From Kiritimatiellaeota bacterium B1221 (GTDB lineage Bacteria; Verrucomicrobiota; Kiritimatiellia; SS1-B-03-39; UBA6053), in the NCBI GenBank assembly GCA_029269125.1, contig JARHXX010000003.1:1-64000 (forward strand): a DNA stretch of 64,000 nucleotides, in the 5' to 3' direction. Shown one piece after another: positions 45,423-54,231 of this stretch (positions are counted from its first letter, which is position 1; every line of letters begins with the position of its first letter). Position numbers and translations under genes: made by a program. Below the pieces are notes generated by a model. It was not told the origin of the DNA. It ran no database searches and worked only from the letters and a program-made list of their open reading frames with translations.

Positions 45423-46010
45423 ATGAAAAAAACATCCCCAAAACTTGGTTTTACTCTTATTGAATTGTTGGTGGTCATCGCGATTATCGCGTTACTGGCC
45501 GGACTGCTTTTTCCCGCCATCAGCTCCGCCATGTTGACGGCGAAAAAGGCTAAAGCGAAGACGGTCTGTCAAAATATTGAAACGGCGATATTGGCCTATA
45601 AAAACGAATACAACGGGAAGCTTCCGGTGGTGCAGAATAACTATAGCAAAGACAATGAAGTCGGCACGTCCAATGAACAGTTCTCTAAAAATGTGCTTAT
45701 CGTGTTGATGGCGATTGATGATAACAATGTAAACGACAACCATAAACTGAATCACAAGCGTATCGTTTTCCTGGAAACCGACGTGCCCACGGATGACGGC
45801 ACCTATCTGGATCCCTGGGATCAACAATATCAAATCATCCTGGATTTAAACGGGGATAAAAAGGTTACCTACCTTTCCGGATCGTCTGATCATCGTAAAA
45901 GCGCCGTCGCCGTTTCTTCAGGTCGAAATCGGAAATGGGGCGCCAACAATTCCAAAGATGATGACAATGAAGACAACATAGCCAGTGTTGAACTTCCGTT
46001 GCTGGACTAA
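45423..46010 (+). CDS. Pseudopilin-like protein (GspG/GspH-like)
   Basis: This 195-residue protein has the leader MKKTSPKLG, cleavage before Phe, and FTLIELLVVIAIIALLAGLL. The middle has IETAILAYKNEYNGKLPVV, resembling the GspG consensus, and the C-terminal half is rich in D, N and K (YLDPWDQQYQIILDLNGDKK). AAGGA eight bases upstream fixes the start, although the frame opens earlier. It is a paralogue of the preceding gene and is followed by a terminator, so the two probably form a complete transcript. Confidence 0.88.
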   Translation: MKKTSPKLGFTLIELLVVIAIIALLAGLLFPAISSAMLTAKKAKAKTVCQNIETAILAYKNEYNGKLPVVQNNYSKDNEVGTSNEQFSKNVLIVLMAIDDNNVNDNHKLNHKRIVFLETDVPTDDGTYLDPWDQQYQIILDLNGDKKVTYLSGSSDHRKSAVAVSSGRNRKWGANNSKDDDNEDNIASVELPLLD

Positions 46011-46030
46011 ATCATTTTTTGAAGAAAGAA

Positions 46031-46057
46031 ACCGGGCCCACGGGTCCGGTTTTACTT
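46031..46057 (+). terminator. Terminator-like hairpin after the pseudopilin pair
   Basis: ACCGGGCC and GGTCCGGT form an eight-base-pair stem (one G-T wobble, four-base loop), followed by TTTTACTTT. It ends five bases before the kamA start codon, so it would end the pseudopilin transcript and could also affect entry to kamA. Confidence 0.65.
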
Positions 46058-46061
46058 TGCC

Positions 46062-47189
46062 ATGAAACAGGATCCCCGCGTCTCCACATTTAAACAGGAA
46101 TTTTATTCCCAAGTCAGCGATACTGATTGGTCAAATTGGCGCTGGCAATTGCGCCACCGTATCCGGGATTTGGAGGGGGCGGAGCGGATTTTCCAATTGA
46201 CCGATTCAGAACGGCAGGCAATTCAAAAACGGCAGGGCTTGCTACCACTGGGAATTACCCCTTATTACGCAGCGCTGTTGGATAGAGATGATGCGGCCGA
46301 TCCGCTTCGCCGCACCAAAATTCCAAGCATGGAGGAGTTTAAGGTGACGGGGGACGAGTGTGAAGACCCCTTAGGCGAAGATGCACATAGTCCGGTGCCG
46401 GGTTTGGTACACACCTATCCCGACAAGGCTTTGTTTTTGGTGACCGATTTTTGCGCAACCTACTGCCGGTATTGCACCCGTGCCCGTATGGTGGGTGGAG
46501 GGGAGTTTTTACCGGAAAAATCGATGTGGGAGAACGCATTGGATTATATCCGTGCCCATCCGGAGATTCGGGATGTGCTGTTGAGTGGCGGTGATCCTCT
46601 GATCCTTTCGGACGCGCGTTTGGAATGGGTGCTCTCCCGCTTGGCGGAGATTCCGCATGTGGAGTTTTTAAGAATTGGCACCAAGGTGCCGGCCGTGTTA
46701 CCTTACCGTATTACGGACGGATTACTGGGGGTCCTCAAAAAATACCATCCCCTCTTTTTCAGTATTCATTTCACTCATCCCAATGAACTGACTCTTGAAG
46801 TACAGGAGGCCTGTAACCGCTTGGCGGATGCGGGCATCCCCATGGGAGGCCAAACGGTTTTGTTAAAGGGGGTAAATGATGATCCCGAAGTCATGAAGGC
46901 GCTGAATCTAGGTTTACTAAAGGTGCGTTGTAAACCGTACTATTTACATCAGTGCGATCCCATTCAGGGCAGTGCACATTTCCGGACTTCGGTTGAGGAT
47001 GGCCAGGCGCTCATCCGGTCACTGCATGGACATACGACCGGCTATGCGGTTCCAACTTATATGGTGGATACAGCTGGCGGAGGGGGGAAAGTGCCGGTGG
47101 GCCCTGAATACATCCAGGGGCGTGACGGCGATTATCTCAAATTGAAAAATTTTCAGGGCAGGGATACAAAGTATTGGGATCCTGAATAA
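46062..47189 (+). CDS. kamA: Lysine 2,3-aminomutase family radical SAM enzyme
   Basis: This 375-residue enzyme would convert L-alpha-lysine to L-beta-lysine. The radical-SAM cluster motif is Cys131-x3-Cys135-x2-Cys138 (DFCATYCRYCTR). The PLP lysine lies in GGGGKVPV near the C-terminus, and both aspartates that bind the substrate amino group are present, in HQCDPIQG and MVDTAGGGG, so true lysine aminomutase is more likely than the EF-P-modifying EpmB. Beta-lysine can be made into the osmolyte N-acetyl-beta-lysine, but no acetyltransferase lies next to it. No ribosome site can fit after the terminator stem five bases upstream. Confidence 0.9.
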   Translation: MKQDPRVSTFKQEFYSQVSDTDWSNWRWQLRHRIRDLEGAERIFQLTDSERQAIQKRQGLLPLGITPYYAALLDRDDAADPLRRTKIPSMEEFKVTGDECEDPLGEDAHSPVPGLVHTYPDKALFLVTDFCATYCRYCTRARMVGGGEFLPEKSMWENALDYIRAHPEIRDVLLSGGDPLILSDARLEWVLSRLAEIPHVEFLRIGTKVPAVLPYRITDGLLGVLKKYHPLFFSIHFTHPNELTLEVQEACNRLADAGIPMGGQTVLLKGVNDDPEVMKALNLGLLKVRCKPYYLHQCDPIQGSAHFRTSVEDGQALIRSLHGHTTGYAVPTYMVDTAGGGGKVPVGPEYIQGRDGDYLKLKNFQGRDTKYWDPE

Positions 47190-47235
47190 TATTGGTTTTG
47201 CCAATTTATTGCCGGGTGTGATATGAAAGGCCCCT

Positions 47236-48255
47236 ATGAAAATTTTATTTATTGGTGGAAGCGGAAATATTTCAGCAGCTTGTGTGCGGCTGGCGGTGCA
47301 GCAACAGCATGATGTGTATGTGCTCAATCGGGGCTCACGGCCTTTATCAGATTTTGGAATAGAAGGGGTGAGCTCTTTGATCGGAGATATCCATGATGAG
47401 GCATCTGTTCGGACAGTACTGGGGGATCATCACTTTGATACGGTGGCAAATTTCATTGCTTTTACCCCTGCAGATGTGGAACGGGATATTCGGCTGTTTC
47501 AGGGACGTTGCGGTCAATATATTTTCATTAGTTCTGCCAGTGCGTATCAAAAACCCCTGGTACAACCGGTTATCACAGAATCCACTCCCTTGAAAAATCC
47601 GTATTGGGAATATTCGCGGAATAAAATTGCCTGTGAGGATACCTGTATGAAGGCTTATCGGGAAGAGGATTTTCCGGTGACCATTGTGCGGCCCTCCTTA
47701 ACCTATGAAACCGTGATCCCGGTGGCGATCGGGGGATGGAACGATTACACGATCGTTGAGCGGATGCGCCAGGGCAGGCCGGTACTGGTTCATGGTGATG
47801 GTTCGAGTTTATGGACCATTACCCATTCCAAAGATTTCGCCAAAGGATTTGTGGGGCTGTTGGGAAATCAGCAGGTATTGGGGGAGGCTTTTCATATTAC
47901 ATCCGATGAATTACTTACCTGGAACCAAATTTATGATGCAGTGGGGATCGCCGCGGGGGTGGGACCGGTGGTGAAGGTACATGTTCCCTCTGCTTTTATT
48001 GCCAAAATGGTGAACACAATGGAAGGGAGTCTTTTGGGGGATAAAGCCGTGAGTACGATATTTGATAATTCAAAAATTAAACGGGTGGTTCCCGGCTACA
48101 AAGCGGAAATTTCTTTTCAGGAGGGGATTCGGGATACCCTGGCCTGGTTTGAGGCTGATCCGAAGCGTCAGAGCATCTCGGAAGGATGCCATCACATGAT
48201 GGATGCGGTCATCGGAAAATATCTTTCGGTTTTTGATACCCTGCAGCCTTTGTAG
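47236..48255 (+). CDS. NAD-dependent epimerase/dehydratase-family protein (atypical SDR)
   Basis: This 339-residue extended SDR has the nucleotide-binding motif GGSGNIS at residues 7-13, which departs from the usual GxxGxxG. The catalytic Tyr-x3-Lys is present as YSRNK near residue 130, preceded by SSASAY. Such SDR_a1-type proteins modify sugars or act as isoflavone-reductase-like enzymes; the substrate is unknown. It begins 46 bases after kamA. It has no neighbour that suggests a pathway. Confidence 0.85.
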   Translation: MKILFIGGSGNISAACVRLAVQQQHDVYVLNRGSRPLSDFGIEGVSSLIGDIHDEASVRTVLGDHHFDTVANFIAFTPADVERDIRLFQGRCGQYIFISSASAYQKPLVQPVITESTPLKNPYWEYSRNKIACEDTCMKAYREEDFPVTIVRPSLTYETVIPVAIGGWNDYTIVERMRQGRPVLVHGDGSSLWTITHSKDFAKGFVGLLGNQQVLGEAFHITSDELLTWNQIYDAVGIAAGVGPVVKVHVPSAFIAKMVNTMEGSLLGDKAVSTIFDNSKIKRVVPGYKAEISFQEGIRDTLAWFEADPKRQSISEGCHHMMDAVIGKYLSVFDTLQPL

Positions 48256-48273
48256 ATAATCTGTGAAGCCAGC

Positions 48274-48950
48274 TTATTCGTCCAGATATTGTTCCGGTAA
48301 CTGAAGTTTAAATCCGGATGGATCCTGAAAGATGAGGCCCTCATCCGGATCTTTCGGCATTTTTCGAATGGGAACTTTAAGAAAGCGTTTCTCGGATTTC
48401 AAAATTTCCTCGGCAAAATTCCCGGCTTGATGATGGGCCATCCATTGCGCTTTTAATGCTTTTTTGGCGACAATTGTTTTACTTGAATCTGCGAGATTTC
48501 GGGTTCCCGGAGCGTCTTCACGTGCAAAGAGATCTTCTTTTGGGTCGGGGGCGCTCCAGACGTATTTGTATTCGGTATTTACACTGCCGGTCAAAGTATT
48601 TTCGCCCGGGTTGTATTGGCAAAACACGGTCTCCCGCTCGGAAGTCCCGTTGGCCAGTTCGGATAAGTCAACTCCATGGTAACTGGGATCTTCATCCCGG
48701 CCGGCGGCCCGGCAGAAGGTCGGGGCAATATCCACTAAACGGGCCGGAAGGCTGCATTGTTTTCCCGCAGGGAAACGTTTGGGATAGCGGGAAATGAGGG
48801 GAATGCGGCTCCTCCCCGACAGAGCCGATCCCAATTCGGTGTTTTGACCCCGGATTTTCCCAGGGCATGAATGGTGTCAAAACGTTGTTGTTCCGTGAAG
48901 AGGAAAAGGAGGTTCGGAGTGGGATTTTTGCATGAAACCTTTTCGGAATG
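48274..48950 (-). pseudogene. Sulfatase pseudogene with large internal deletion
   Basis: The minus strand begins with a sulfatase N-terminus (NPTPNLLFLFTEQQRF; ALGKSGVKTPNWDRL) and then switches frame into a sulfatase C-terminal part (PLISRYPKRFPAGKQ; LVDIAPTFCRAAG; GVDLSELANG; TEYKYVWS; LFAREDAPGTRNLAD), ending in QLPEQYLDE. The part between, which should contain the CxPSR formylglycine site and most of the metal-binding core (some 250 residues or more), is absent. The protein cannot be active. It is the second decayed sulfatase in this window. Confidence 0.85.
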
Positions 48951-49064
48951 TGAGGAAAAATTATTAATCTTTTCTCACAATTCCATGACTTCGGGCAATG
49001 ACCAAAACTTAGATTTATAAAGAATCAATCTCCGCAACTCGCGAACCTGTCAGGCGTTCAGGGC

Positions 49065-51515
49065 TCAGATGACTGCAATCACTTCCACCGTTACACCCGG
49101 GGCCGCCACCGGAATGAGGTTCCCATCGACGGCTTCACCATCTAAGGTCATGCTTTTGATCCCGCAGGACTGGCCATTGGGATTCTTAATGGTGATGTTA
49201 TAAGTGGCGCCCCGGAATTTACGGGTAACTTTGATCTCCGGCCAGTCCGAGGGCAGGCAGGGGGCCAGACGAAGCCCGTTGTAATCGGGTTGTACTCCGC
49301 AGAAGCCCTGGCTCACAGTCAAAAAGGTCCAGGCAGCTGTTCCGGTGAGCCAGGCATTTTTGGATTCACCCGGGGTGGCCGCATCTTTGCCCGCAATCAT
49401 TTGACTGTAGACGTAGGGTTCTCCCCGATAGGTGTCGATCATGGATTCTTTTGCCGCCGGACAAACGGAAAGGTAATATTCCAACGCACGGTCAGCTTCG
49501 CCCAATTTCATCAAGGAGAGGTGGATCCAAGGGTTGTTGTGACAGAAGACGCCGCCGTTTTCTTTGTATCCGGGCGGATAACTGGAGACCTCACCCAATT
49601 CGACATGGTATTCGGAGTAGGTCGGTTGCTGTAGCACGCATCCATGTTCGTAGTATAAATGTTTGTGGACGCTATCCAGGGCTTTTCGGGCCCGTCCGTC
49701 CTCCAAACCAATCCCGCCGAGGATACACCATCCCTGACTTTCAATATAGATTTGTCCCTCTTTGTTTTCTTTGGATCCAATGGGAGTTCCATAGGCATCG
49801 TACGCGCGGAGAAACCAGTCGCCGTCCCATCCGTGTTGGTCAACAGCGCTGACCATTTCGGCATATCCGTTTCGGGTGCGCCGGGCATCCTCTGTTTTAC
49901 CTAATTGCTCATACAATCCGGCTAATAAATCCGCGGCGTGACAGAAGAGGCCGGCGATCATCAGTGATTCAGCCACCTGATCGTTTGCGCCATGGCCTGC
50001 CAATTGGAAGGATTCATTGGGTTCAGTTGAGAAGCAATTTAAATTCAGGCAATCATTCCAATCCGCATGGCCAATAAGAGGGAGGCCATGGGGGCCCCGG
50101 TTATCCAGGCAGTAACGAATGGATAATTCCAAATGATCAAGCAGGGTGCCTTCTTTAGCATCATCCGCTTGGTCCGCATAGCCAATCACTTCATTCAGTA
50201 TGGAATCGTCACCGGTTTCTTTGATGTATGCGCAGGTGGAGAGAATCAGCCACAGGTGGTCATCCATAAATCCGCCGCCAATATCCGCATTTCCTTTTTT
50301 GGTGAGGGGTTGATATTGGTGGAAGCAAAGGCCGCTGGACATCTGGGTGGCCGCAATGTCCAATACACGTTGCCGCGCTTTTTCCGGCACCAGATGCACG
50401 AACCCTAAGAGATCCTGATTCGAATCACGGTATCCCATGCCCCGGCCAATACCGGATTCAAACATGGAGGCTGAACGGCTGAGGTTGAATGTGGCCATAC
50501 ATTGGACCTGGTTCCAGGTGTTGCCCATGCGGTTCATGACTTCATTGGGGGTTTCAATTTGAAAGCTGCCTAAGAGATCTTCCCAGCGGGCCTTCACATC
50601 ATCGAATGCGGCGCTGACCACGTCATTGTCGGCATATTTTGCCATAATGGCCCGGCCTTTGGATTTGTTCATCACAAAGGGGGCATCGAATTTATTGTCC
50701 GAACCCTGTTCCACATATCCGAGAATGAAGGTGAATGATTCTTCCGCGCCGGGTTCCAACTGTAGATTTAATTGATGGGAGCCAATCGGATTCCAGCCAT
50801 GAGCTATTGAGTTTCTGGCCTGACCGGCCTGCACCACCTGTGGATCGTGTAATCCGTTGTGAACGCCCACAAACGCATCCCGGCAGGTGTCAAATCCATC
50901 TACGGGACGGGTACAGCCAAACAGTGTGTAGTGGTCTCGGCGTTCGCGGTATTCTGTTTTGTGATATACCACGCCTTCATCCACTTCCACTTCGCCAATG
51001 GAGTATGTGCGTTGAAAATTGGTGGCATCATTCAGGGCTTCGTAGAAACAAAATTCGATAAAACTGAAGAATTTGAGGTCTTTGGCCACACCTGATTTAT
51101 TGCGAACGGTGGTTTGCCACAGTTCAACGGTTTCTCCGTTGGGGACGGTAAATCTGATTTCTACTTCCACTCCGTTTTTTTCGGAAGTGATGACCGTGTA
51201 TCCCAGCCCGTGACGGCATTCGTAACGGTCCAACTCTGTGCGAACGGGTTTCCAGGTGGGGTTCCAAATGCTGTCGCCATCTTTCACATAAAGGTAACGG
51301 CCATTGTTGTCGTAAGGCATATCGTTGTACCGATAGCGGGTCAGCCGGCGAAGTTTGGCATCGCGATAAAAGGTGTAGCCCCCTCCGCAGTTGGTGACCA
51401 ACCCGAAAAGATCGTCCTGTCCGAGAAAGTTCAACCAGGGAAGGGGGGTATCGGGGCGGGTAATTACATATTCACGGTTGGCGTCGTCAAAATGGCCATA
51501 GGGATTTTCTGTCAT
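49065..51515 (-). CDS. GH94 glycoside phosphorylase, cellobiose phosphorylase-like
   Basis: This 816-residue inverting phosphorylase closely matches the cellobiose phosphorylase layout. The start TENPYGHFDDANREYVITRP is typical, and GRYLYVKDGDSIWNPTWKPV and YECRHGLGYTVI are landmark blocks. The general acid is Asp488 in HADWNDC; FMDDHLWL and GMGYRDSNQD line the active site. It would convert cellobiose (or a related beta-glucoside) and phosphate to glucose 1-phosphate and glucose inside the cell. The start at 51515 has GAGG six bases upstream; the frame is open 40 codons further. A palindromic operator and -10 box precede it, with a LacI gene divergent. Confidence 0.93.
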   Translation of the reverse strand: MTENPYGHFDDANREYVITRPDTPLPWLNFLGQDDLFGLVTNCGGGYTFYRDAKLRRLTRYRYNDMPYDNNGRYLYVKDGDSIWNPTWKPVRTELDRYECRHGLGYTVITSEKNGVEVEIRFTVPNGETVELWQTTVRNKSGVAKDLKFFSFIEFCFYEALNDATNFQRTYSIGEVEVDEGVVYHKTEYRERRDHYTLFGCTRPVDGFDTCRDAFVGVHNGLHDPQVVQAGQARNSIAHGWNPIGSHQLNLQLEPGAEESFTFILGYVEQGSDNKFDAPFVMNKSKGRAIMAKYADNDVVSAAFDDVKARWEDLLGSFQIETPNEVMNRMGNTWNQVQCMATFNLSRSASMFESGIGRGMGYRDSNQDLLGFVHLVPEKARQRVLDIAATQMSSGLCFHQYQPLTKKGNADIGGGFMDDHLWLILSTCAYIKETGDDSILNEVIGYADQADDAKEGTLLDHLELSIRYCLDNRGPHGLPLIGHADWNDCLNLNCFSTEPNESFQLAGHGANDQVAESLMIAGLFCHAADLLAGLYEQLGKTEDARRTRNGYAEMVSAVDQHGWDGDWFLRAYDAYGTPIGSKENKEGQIYIESQGWCILGGIGLEDGRARKALDSVHKHLYYEHGCVLQQPTYSEYHVELGEVSSYPPGYKENGGVFCHNNPWIHLSLMKLGEADRALEYYLSVCPAAKESMIDTYRGEPYVYSQMIAGKDAATPGESKNAWLTGTAAWTFLTVSQGFCGVQPDYNGLRLAPCLPSDWPEIKVTRKFRGATYNITIKNPNGQSCGIKSMTLDGEAVDGNLIPVAAPGVTVEVIAVI

Positions 51516-51585
51516 GGATGCCTCGTCAGTTTTGGGATTGTGTAAGGGATGAATTTCCATCGGGTAAGGTCTCAGTTTTGATGGA

Positions 51586-51625
51586 TTTATATCATGCCCC
51601 AGGCGAAAGAATCTGACAAGATTCT
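51586..51625 (-). promoter_or_regulatory. Promoter of the GH94 gene with palindromic operator
   Basis: A perfect palindrome, AGAATCT-GACA-AGATTCT (51608-51625), lies upstream of a TATAAA -10 box (minus strand, 51586-51591). With a 16-base spacer the -35 hexamer falls within the palindrome and is a poor match, so a bound repressor would block polymerase. The operator is likely to be the site of the divergent LacI-family protein. Confidence 0.55.
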
Positions 51626-51639
51626 GTTCGTTCAACCCG

Positions 51640-51668
51640 TTGACTTAATGATGGGATTCTGATTTATT
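51640..51668 (+). promoter_or_regulatory. Putative lacI-type gene promoter (leaderless)
   Basis: TTGACT (51640-51645) and TTTATT (51663-51668) are separated by 17 bases. The -10 box ends six bases before the GTG start at 51675, so transcription would begin at or next to the start codon. No ribosome-binding site exists in front of this GTG. Confidence 0.5.
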
Positions 51669-51674
51669 TCCGGA

Positions 51675-52646
51675 GTGAAAAATCGTGTAACGCAACGGGA
51701 TATTGCCAAGGAGGCCGGCGTGGATGTCTCTACCGTTTGCCTGTGCCTAAATGGGCATCCCCGCATATCGGAAGAAACCCGTGATCGGGTGCGGGCGATT
51801 GCGGAGCGTTTAGGATACCGGCCCGATCCGGCCCTTTCCGCGATCGCCGCCAGCCGTTGGTCCAAAAACCGAAGTGATACCGGTCGGGTTCTGGCATTTG
51901 TGGCAGATGACCTTCAAGCGGCTGAACCAGAGTTGAAATTATATTTACGTGGGGTTTGTTCCCGTGCGGAAGCTTTGGGATATCGGGTTGAACCTTTTTC
52001 TCTACGGGATTATCCTTCGGCTGAAGCATTGAACCGGGTGATCCGTGCCCGGGGAATTCGGGGGATGATTTTGGGGCAATCCCGGCATGAGTTGCCATTG
52101 GAGTTGTTCGACCAGAACAGTGTGCCGGAAGTGCATTGTGGATATTTACGGGACGTGCCCGGTGACATGGTGCGCCCGGACCTCCGTATGGCGATGTCCA
52201 AGTTGCTTGAAAACCTTTTACAAAATTATGAGCGGATTGTGTGTTTTCTGCCGGTTGAAAAAGAGCTGCGTTCCGATCAAGTTCTTTTAGGGGCCGCGCT
52301 AGCGCATGCCCGTATGGCTCCGAGGGGACGCATTCGGGTTTTAACCCCGCCACCGATTTTTTCATCAGGTTCCCTCGACAAATTACAAAAGTGGATGCCG
52401 GATGCGGTGGTGACGATCAATGAATTACAATCCGCGAAACTGCAGACGGAAACCGCTTTGGGAGATGCGGTGATTCATACCCTGCATACGCTTCCGCCTT
52501 TTACGGGAAAGCAAGGCGCGGACCTGCGGCTGGAGGATGTGGGGCGCGCCAGTGTGAGTCTGTTGGAGCTTAAACTTCGTCACCAGCCGCTGGCGGATGA
52601 AAGCTACGGGCAAAACCTGTTGGTCGAACCCTCACTTTTACTCTAG
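51675..52646 (+). CDS. LacI-family transcriptional regulator
   Basis: This 323-residue regulator has an N-terminal helix-turn-helix (VTQRDIAKEAGVDVSTVCLCLNG, residues about 5-27; hinge RISEETRDRVRAIAERLGY) and a periplasmic-binding-protein-like effector domain. It starts with GTG because the HTH begins at residue 5 and no other start lies close. It is divergent from the GH94 phosphorylase and probably represses or activates it in response to a sugar. The promoter overlaps the start, suggesting a leaderless message. The effector is unknown. Confidence 0.9.
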   Translation: MKNRVTQRDIAKEAGVDVSTVCLCLNGHPRISEETRDRVRAIAERLGYRPDPALSAIAASRWSKNRSDTGRVLAFVADDLQAAEPELKLYLRGVCSRAEALGYRVEPFSLRDYPSAEALNRVIRARGIRGMILGQSRHELPLELFDQNSVPEVHCGYLRDVPGDMVRPDLRMAMSKLLENLLQNYERIVCFLPVEKELRSDQVLLGAALAHARMAPRGRIRVLTPPPIFSSGSLDKLQKWMPDAVVTINELQSAKLQTETALGDAVIHTLHTLPPFTGKQGADLRLEDVGRASVSLLELKLRHQPLADESYGQNLLVEPSLLL

Positions 52647-52655
52647 TCGTTTCGG

Positions 52656-53984
52656 TTACAGGAGTTGTAAATTACGGGCGTACCGGGTGGTGATTTCGAG
52701 CTCATCCAATGTGGCAATGGCTTTTTCGTCAATTTGGATATTCTCGAAATAGATGTCTTGAATGTCCGCTTCCTGGCTCCAGCCTCCAATCATCGAGGTG
52801 GTGTATCCCGCATTGCTGGGTGTGGTGTGCCAATAGATGTCTTTGAGAGTTACATTGCGGATGCGTCCGGTAATTTCTCCCACGCTAAACCGTGATTTGG
52901 ATATCCGGAAATCCAAAAATTTATCGAAGCAGTGTTCAATGCGAATGTTTTCAAAAATGATATCCTCCACCAGCGCCTGGGCATAATTATGGATCGAGAA
53001 TACGGCACCCTGACCATGGACGCATAACACATCGATATTGCGAAAGGTCACGTTGCGCACCCATTCGTTATTCAGTTCATGGCCGATTTCCATGGCATTG
53101 CCGGCAGGTGCATTAAAAAAGGTACAATTTTCAACCAGCACATTTTCTACATTATGCCGTCCGTCACAGGTATCCGGACTGCTGTTTTTTGCGCCGATAA
53201 GCAGGGCTTTAATTACGACACAGTCATCATTATTACAGAGGAAGCAGTCGTGAATATGCACCCCTTTGCAGCCTACGACGTCTATGCCGTCCGAGCTCAC
53301 CACCTCCCCAATTTGTTTGATATTGCAGATCTCCACATTTTCACATGCCACCGGAACCAGCATCCATCCGCTGGGCTCAATCATGGTGAGATCCCGAACG
53401 GTAACATTCGTGCACTGGTGAAAGCGGGCGAGATGTTGGAAGCGCCGTCCACCCACAAGATCCTTGCTGCCATCCAAAATACCGTGTCCGCGAAGGGTCA
53501 GATTCTTCGCGTCTTTTGCGCGCACTACCCCCCGGAGGACCGCTCCTCCTTCAATGTACAGGGTTTGACCGTCATCAATTTCAAAATTTTCCGCATCGTA
53601 CACTTGTCCTTCCTTAAACCACAAAACCTTGGGGTCTTCCGGGTCGGGGCGATCCGTTTCGGGAGGGTTTGCCCAAAAGAAGAAAGGGCGGCGGCCGGGT
53701 ACTTCCAAGCTTAATTTGTCGGGTTGTGCCAAGCTGAAACTGAAGCAATTTCCATCCACATGGGCTTCTATATTGCGATTTCTAGGGAGCAGAGTGACTT
53801 CCGACAATGAAGCGGGGTCGCTGAGGGTCACGGTGACTTGAACAGGTCCATTGGCAGGGTCGAAGATCAAATTGGCGAAATCCGCAGTTTCGGTTCGCAG
53901 GATTTCTACGGGTTTTCCGTCGATATTCAGTTGTATATCTGTGGCAAATTTACAGCTCGGCGGATGTTGAAAAGTCGTTATCAT
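52656..53984 (-). CDS. Glycoside hydrolase family 28-like (polygalacturonase-type) beta-helix protein
   Basis: This 442-residue protein has an N-terminal beta-sandwich of about 120 residues, then a right-handed parallel beta-helix. The GH28-type active-site region is seen as SDGIDVVGCKGVHIHDC and NNDDCVVIKA near residues 225-255, where the paired aspartates would act in inverting hydrolysis. GH28 enzymes cut polygalacturonans and rhamnogalacturonans; the C-terminal half may bind the chain. There is no signal peptide, unlike secreted pectinases, so it may act on imported oligosaccharides. The start is unmarked; Met at 54026 is also possible. It is divergent from the second GH94 gene. Confidence 0.8.
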   Translation of the reverse strand: MITTFQHPPSCKFATDIQLNIDGKPVEILRTETADFANLIFDPANGPVQVTVTLSDPASLSEVTLLPRNRNIEAHVDGNCFSFSLAQPDKLSLEVPGRRPFFFWANPPETDRPDPEDPKVLWFKEGQVYDAENFEIDDGQTLYIEGGAVLRGVVRAKDAKNLTLRGHGILDGSKDLVGGRRFQHLARFHQCTNVTVRDLTMIEPSGWMLVPVACENVEICNIKQIGEVVSSDGIDVVGCKGVHIHDCFLCNNDDCVVIKALLIGAKNSSPDTCDGRHNVENVLVENCTFFNAPAGNAMEIGHELNNEWVRNVTFRNIDVLCVHGQGAVFSIHNYAQALVEDIIFENIRIEHCFDKFLDFRISKSRFSVGEITGRIRNVTLKDIYWHTTPSNAGYTTSMIGGWSQEADIQDIYFENIQIDEKAIATLDELEITTRYARNLQLL

Positions 53985-54231
53985 TTCAGAATGAGGGCAT
54001 AGGGTTGAAAATAAGGGACTTCTCATAGATGGGTGTCGCTCTATTTGCACGAAGAATGAGGGTGAAATCTTGCGATCCGGTCAAATGCGGAGATTGTTTT
54101 GTGTTTATTCTGCCGTTCGTCCTATATGTGGATTTAATTGATTAAGGCTGTTTCTATGCCTGCAATATAGGAGGTGGCATTAAGAGTAAGTGAAGATTGC
54201 ATTCATAAGTCTTTCTTCATATGTGCGGGGG

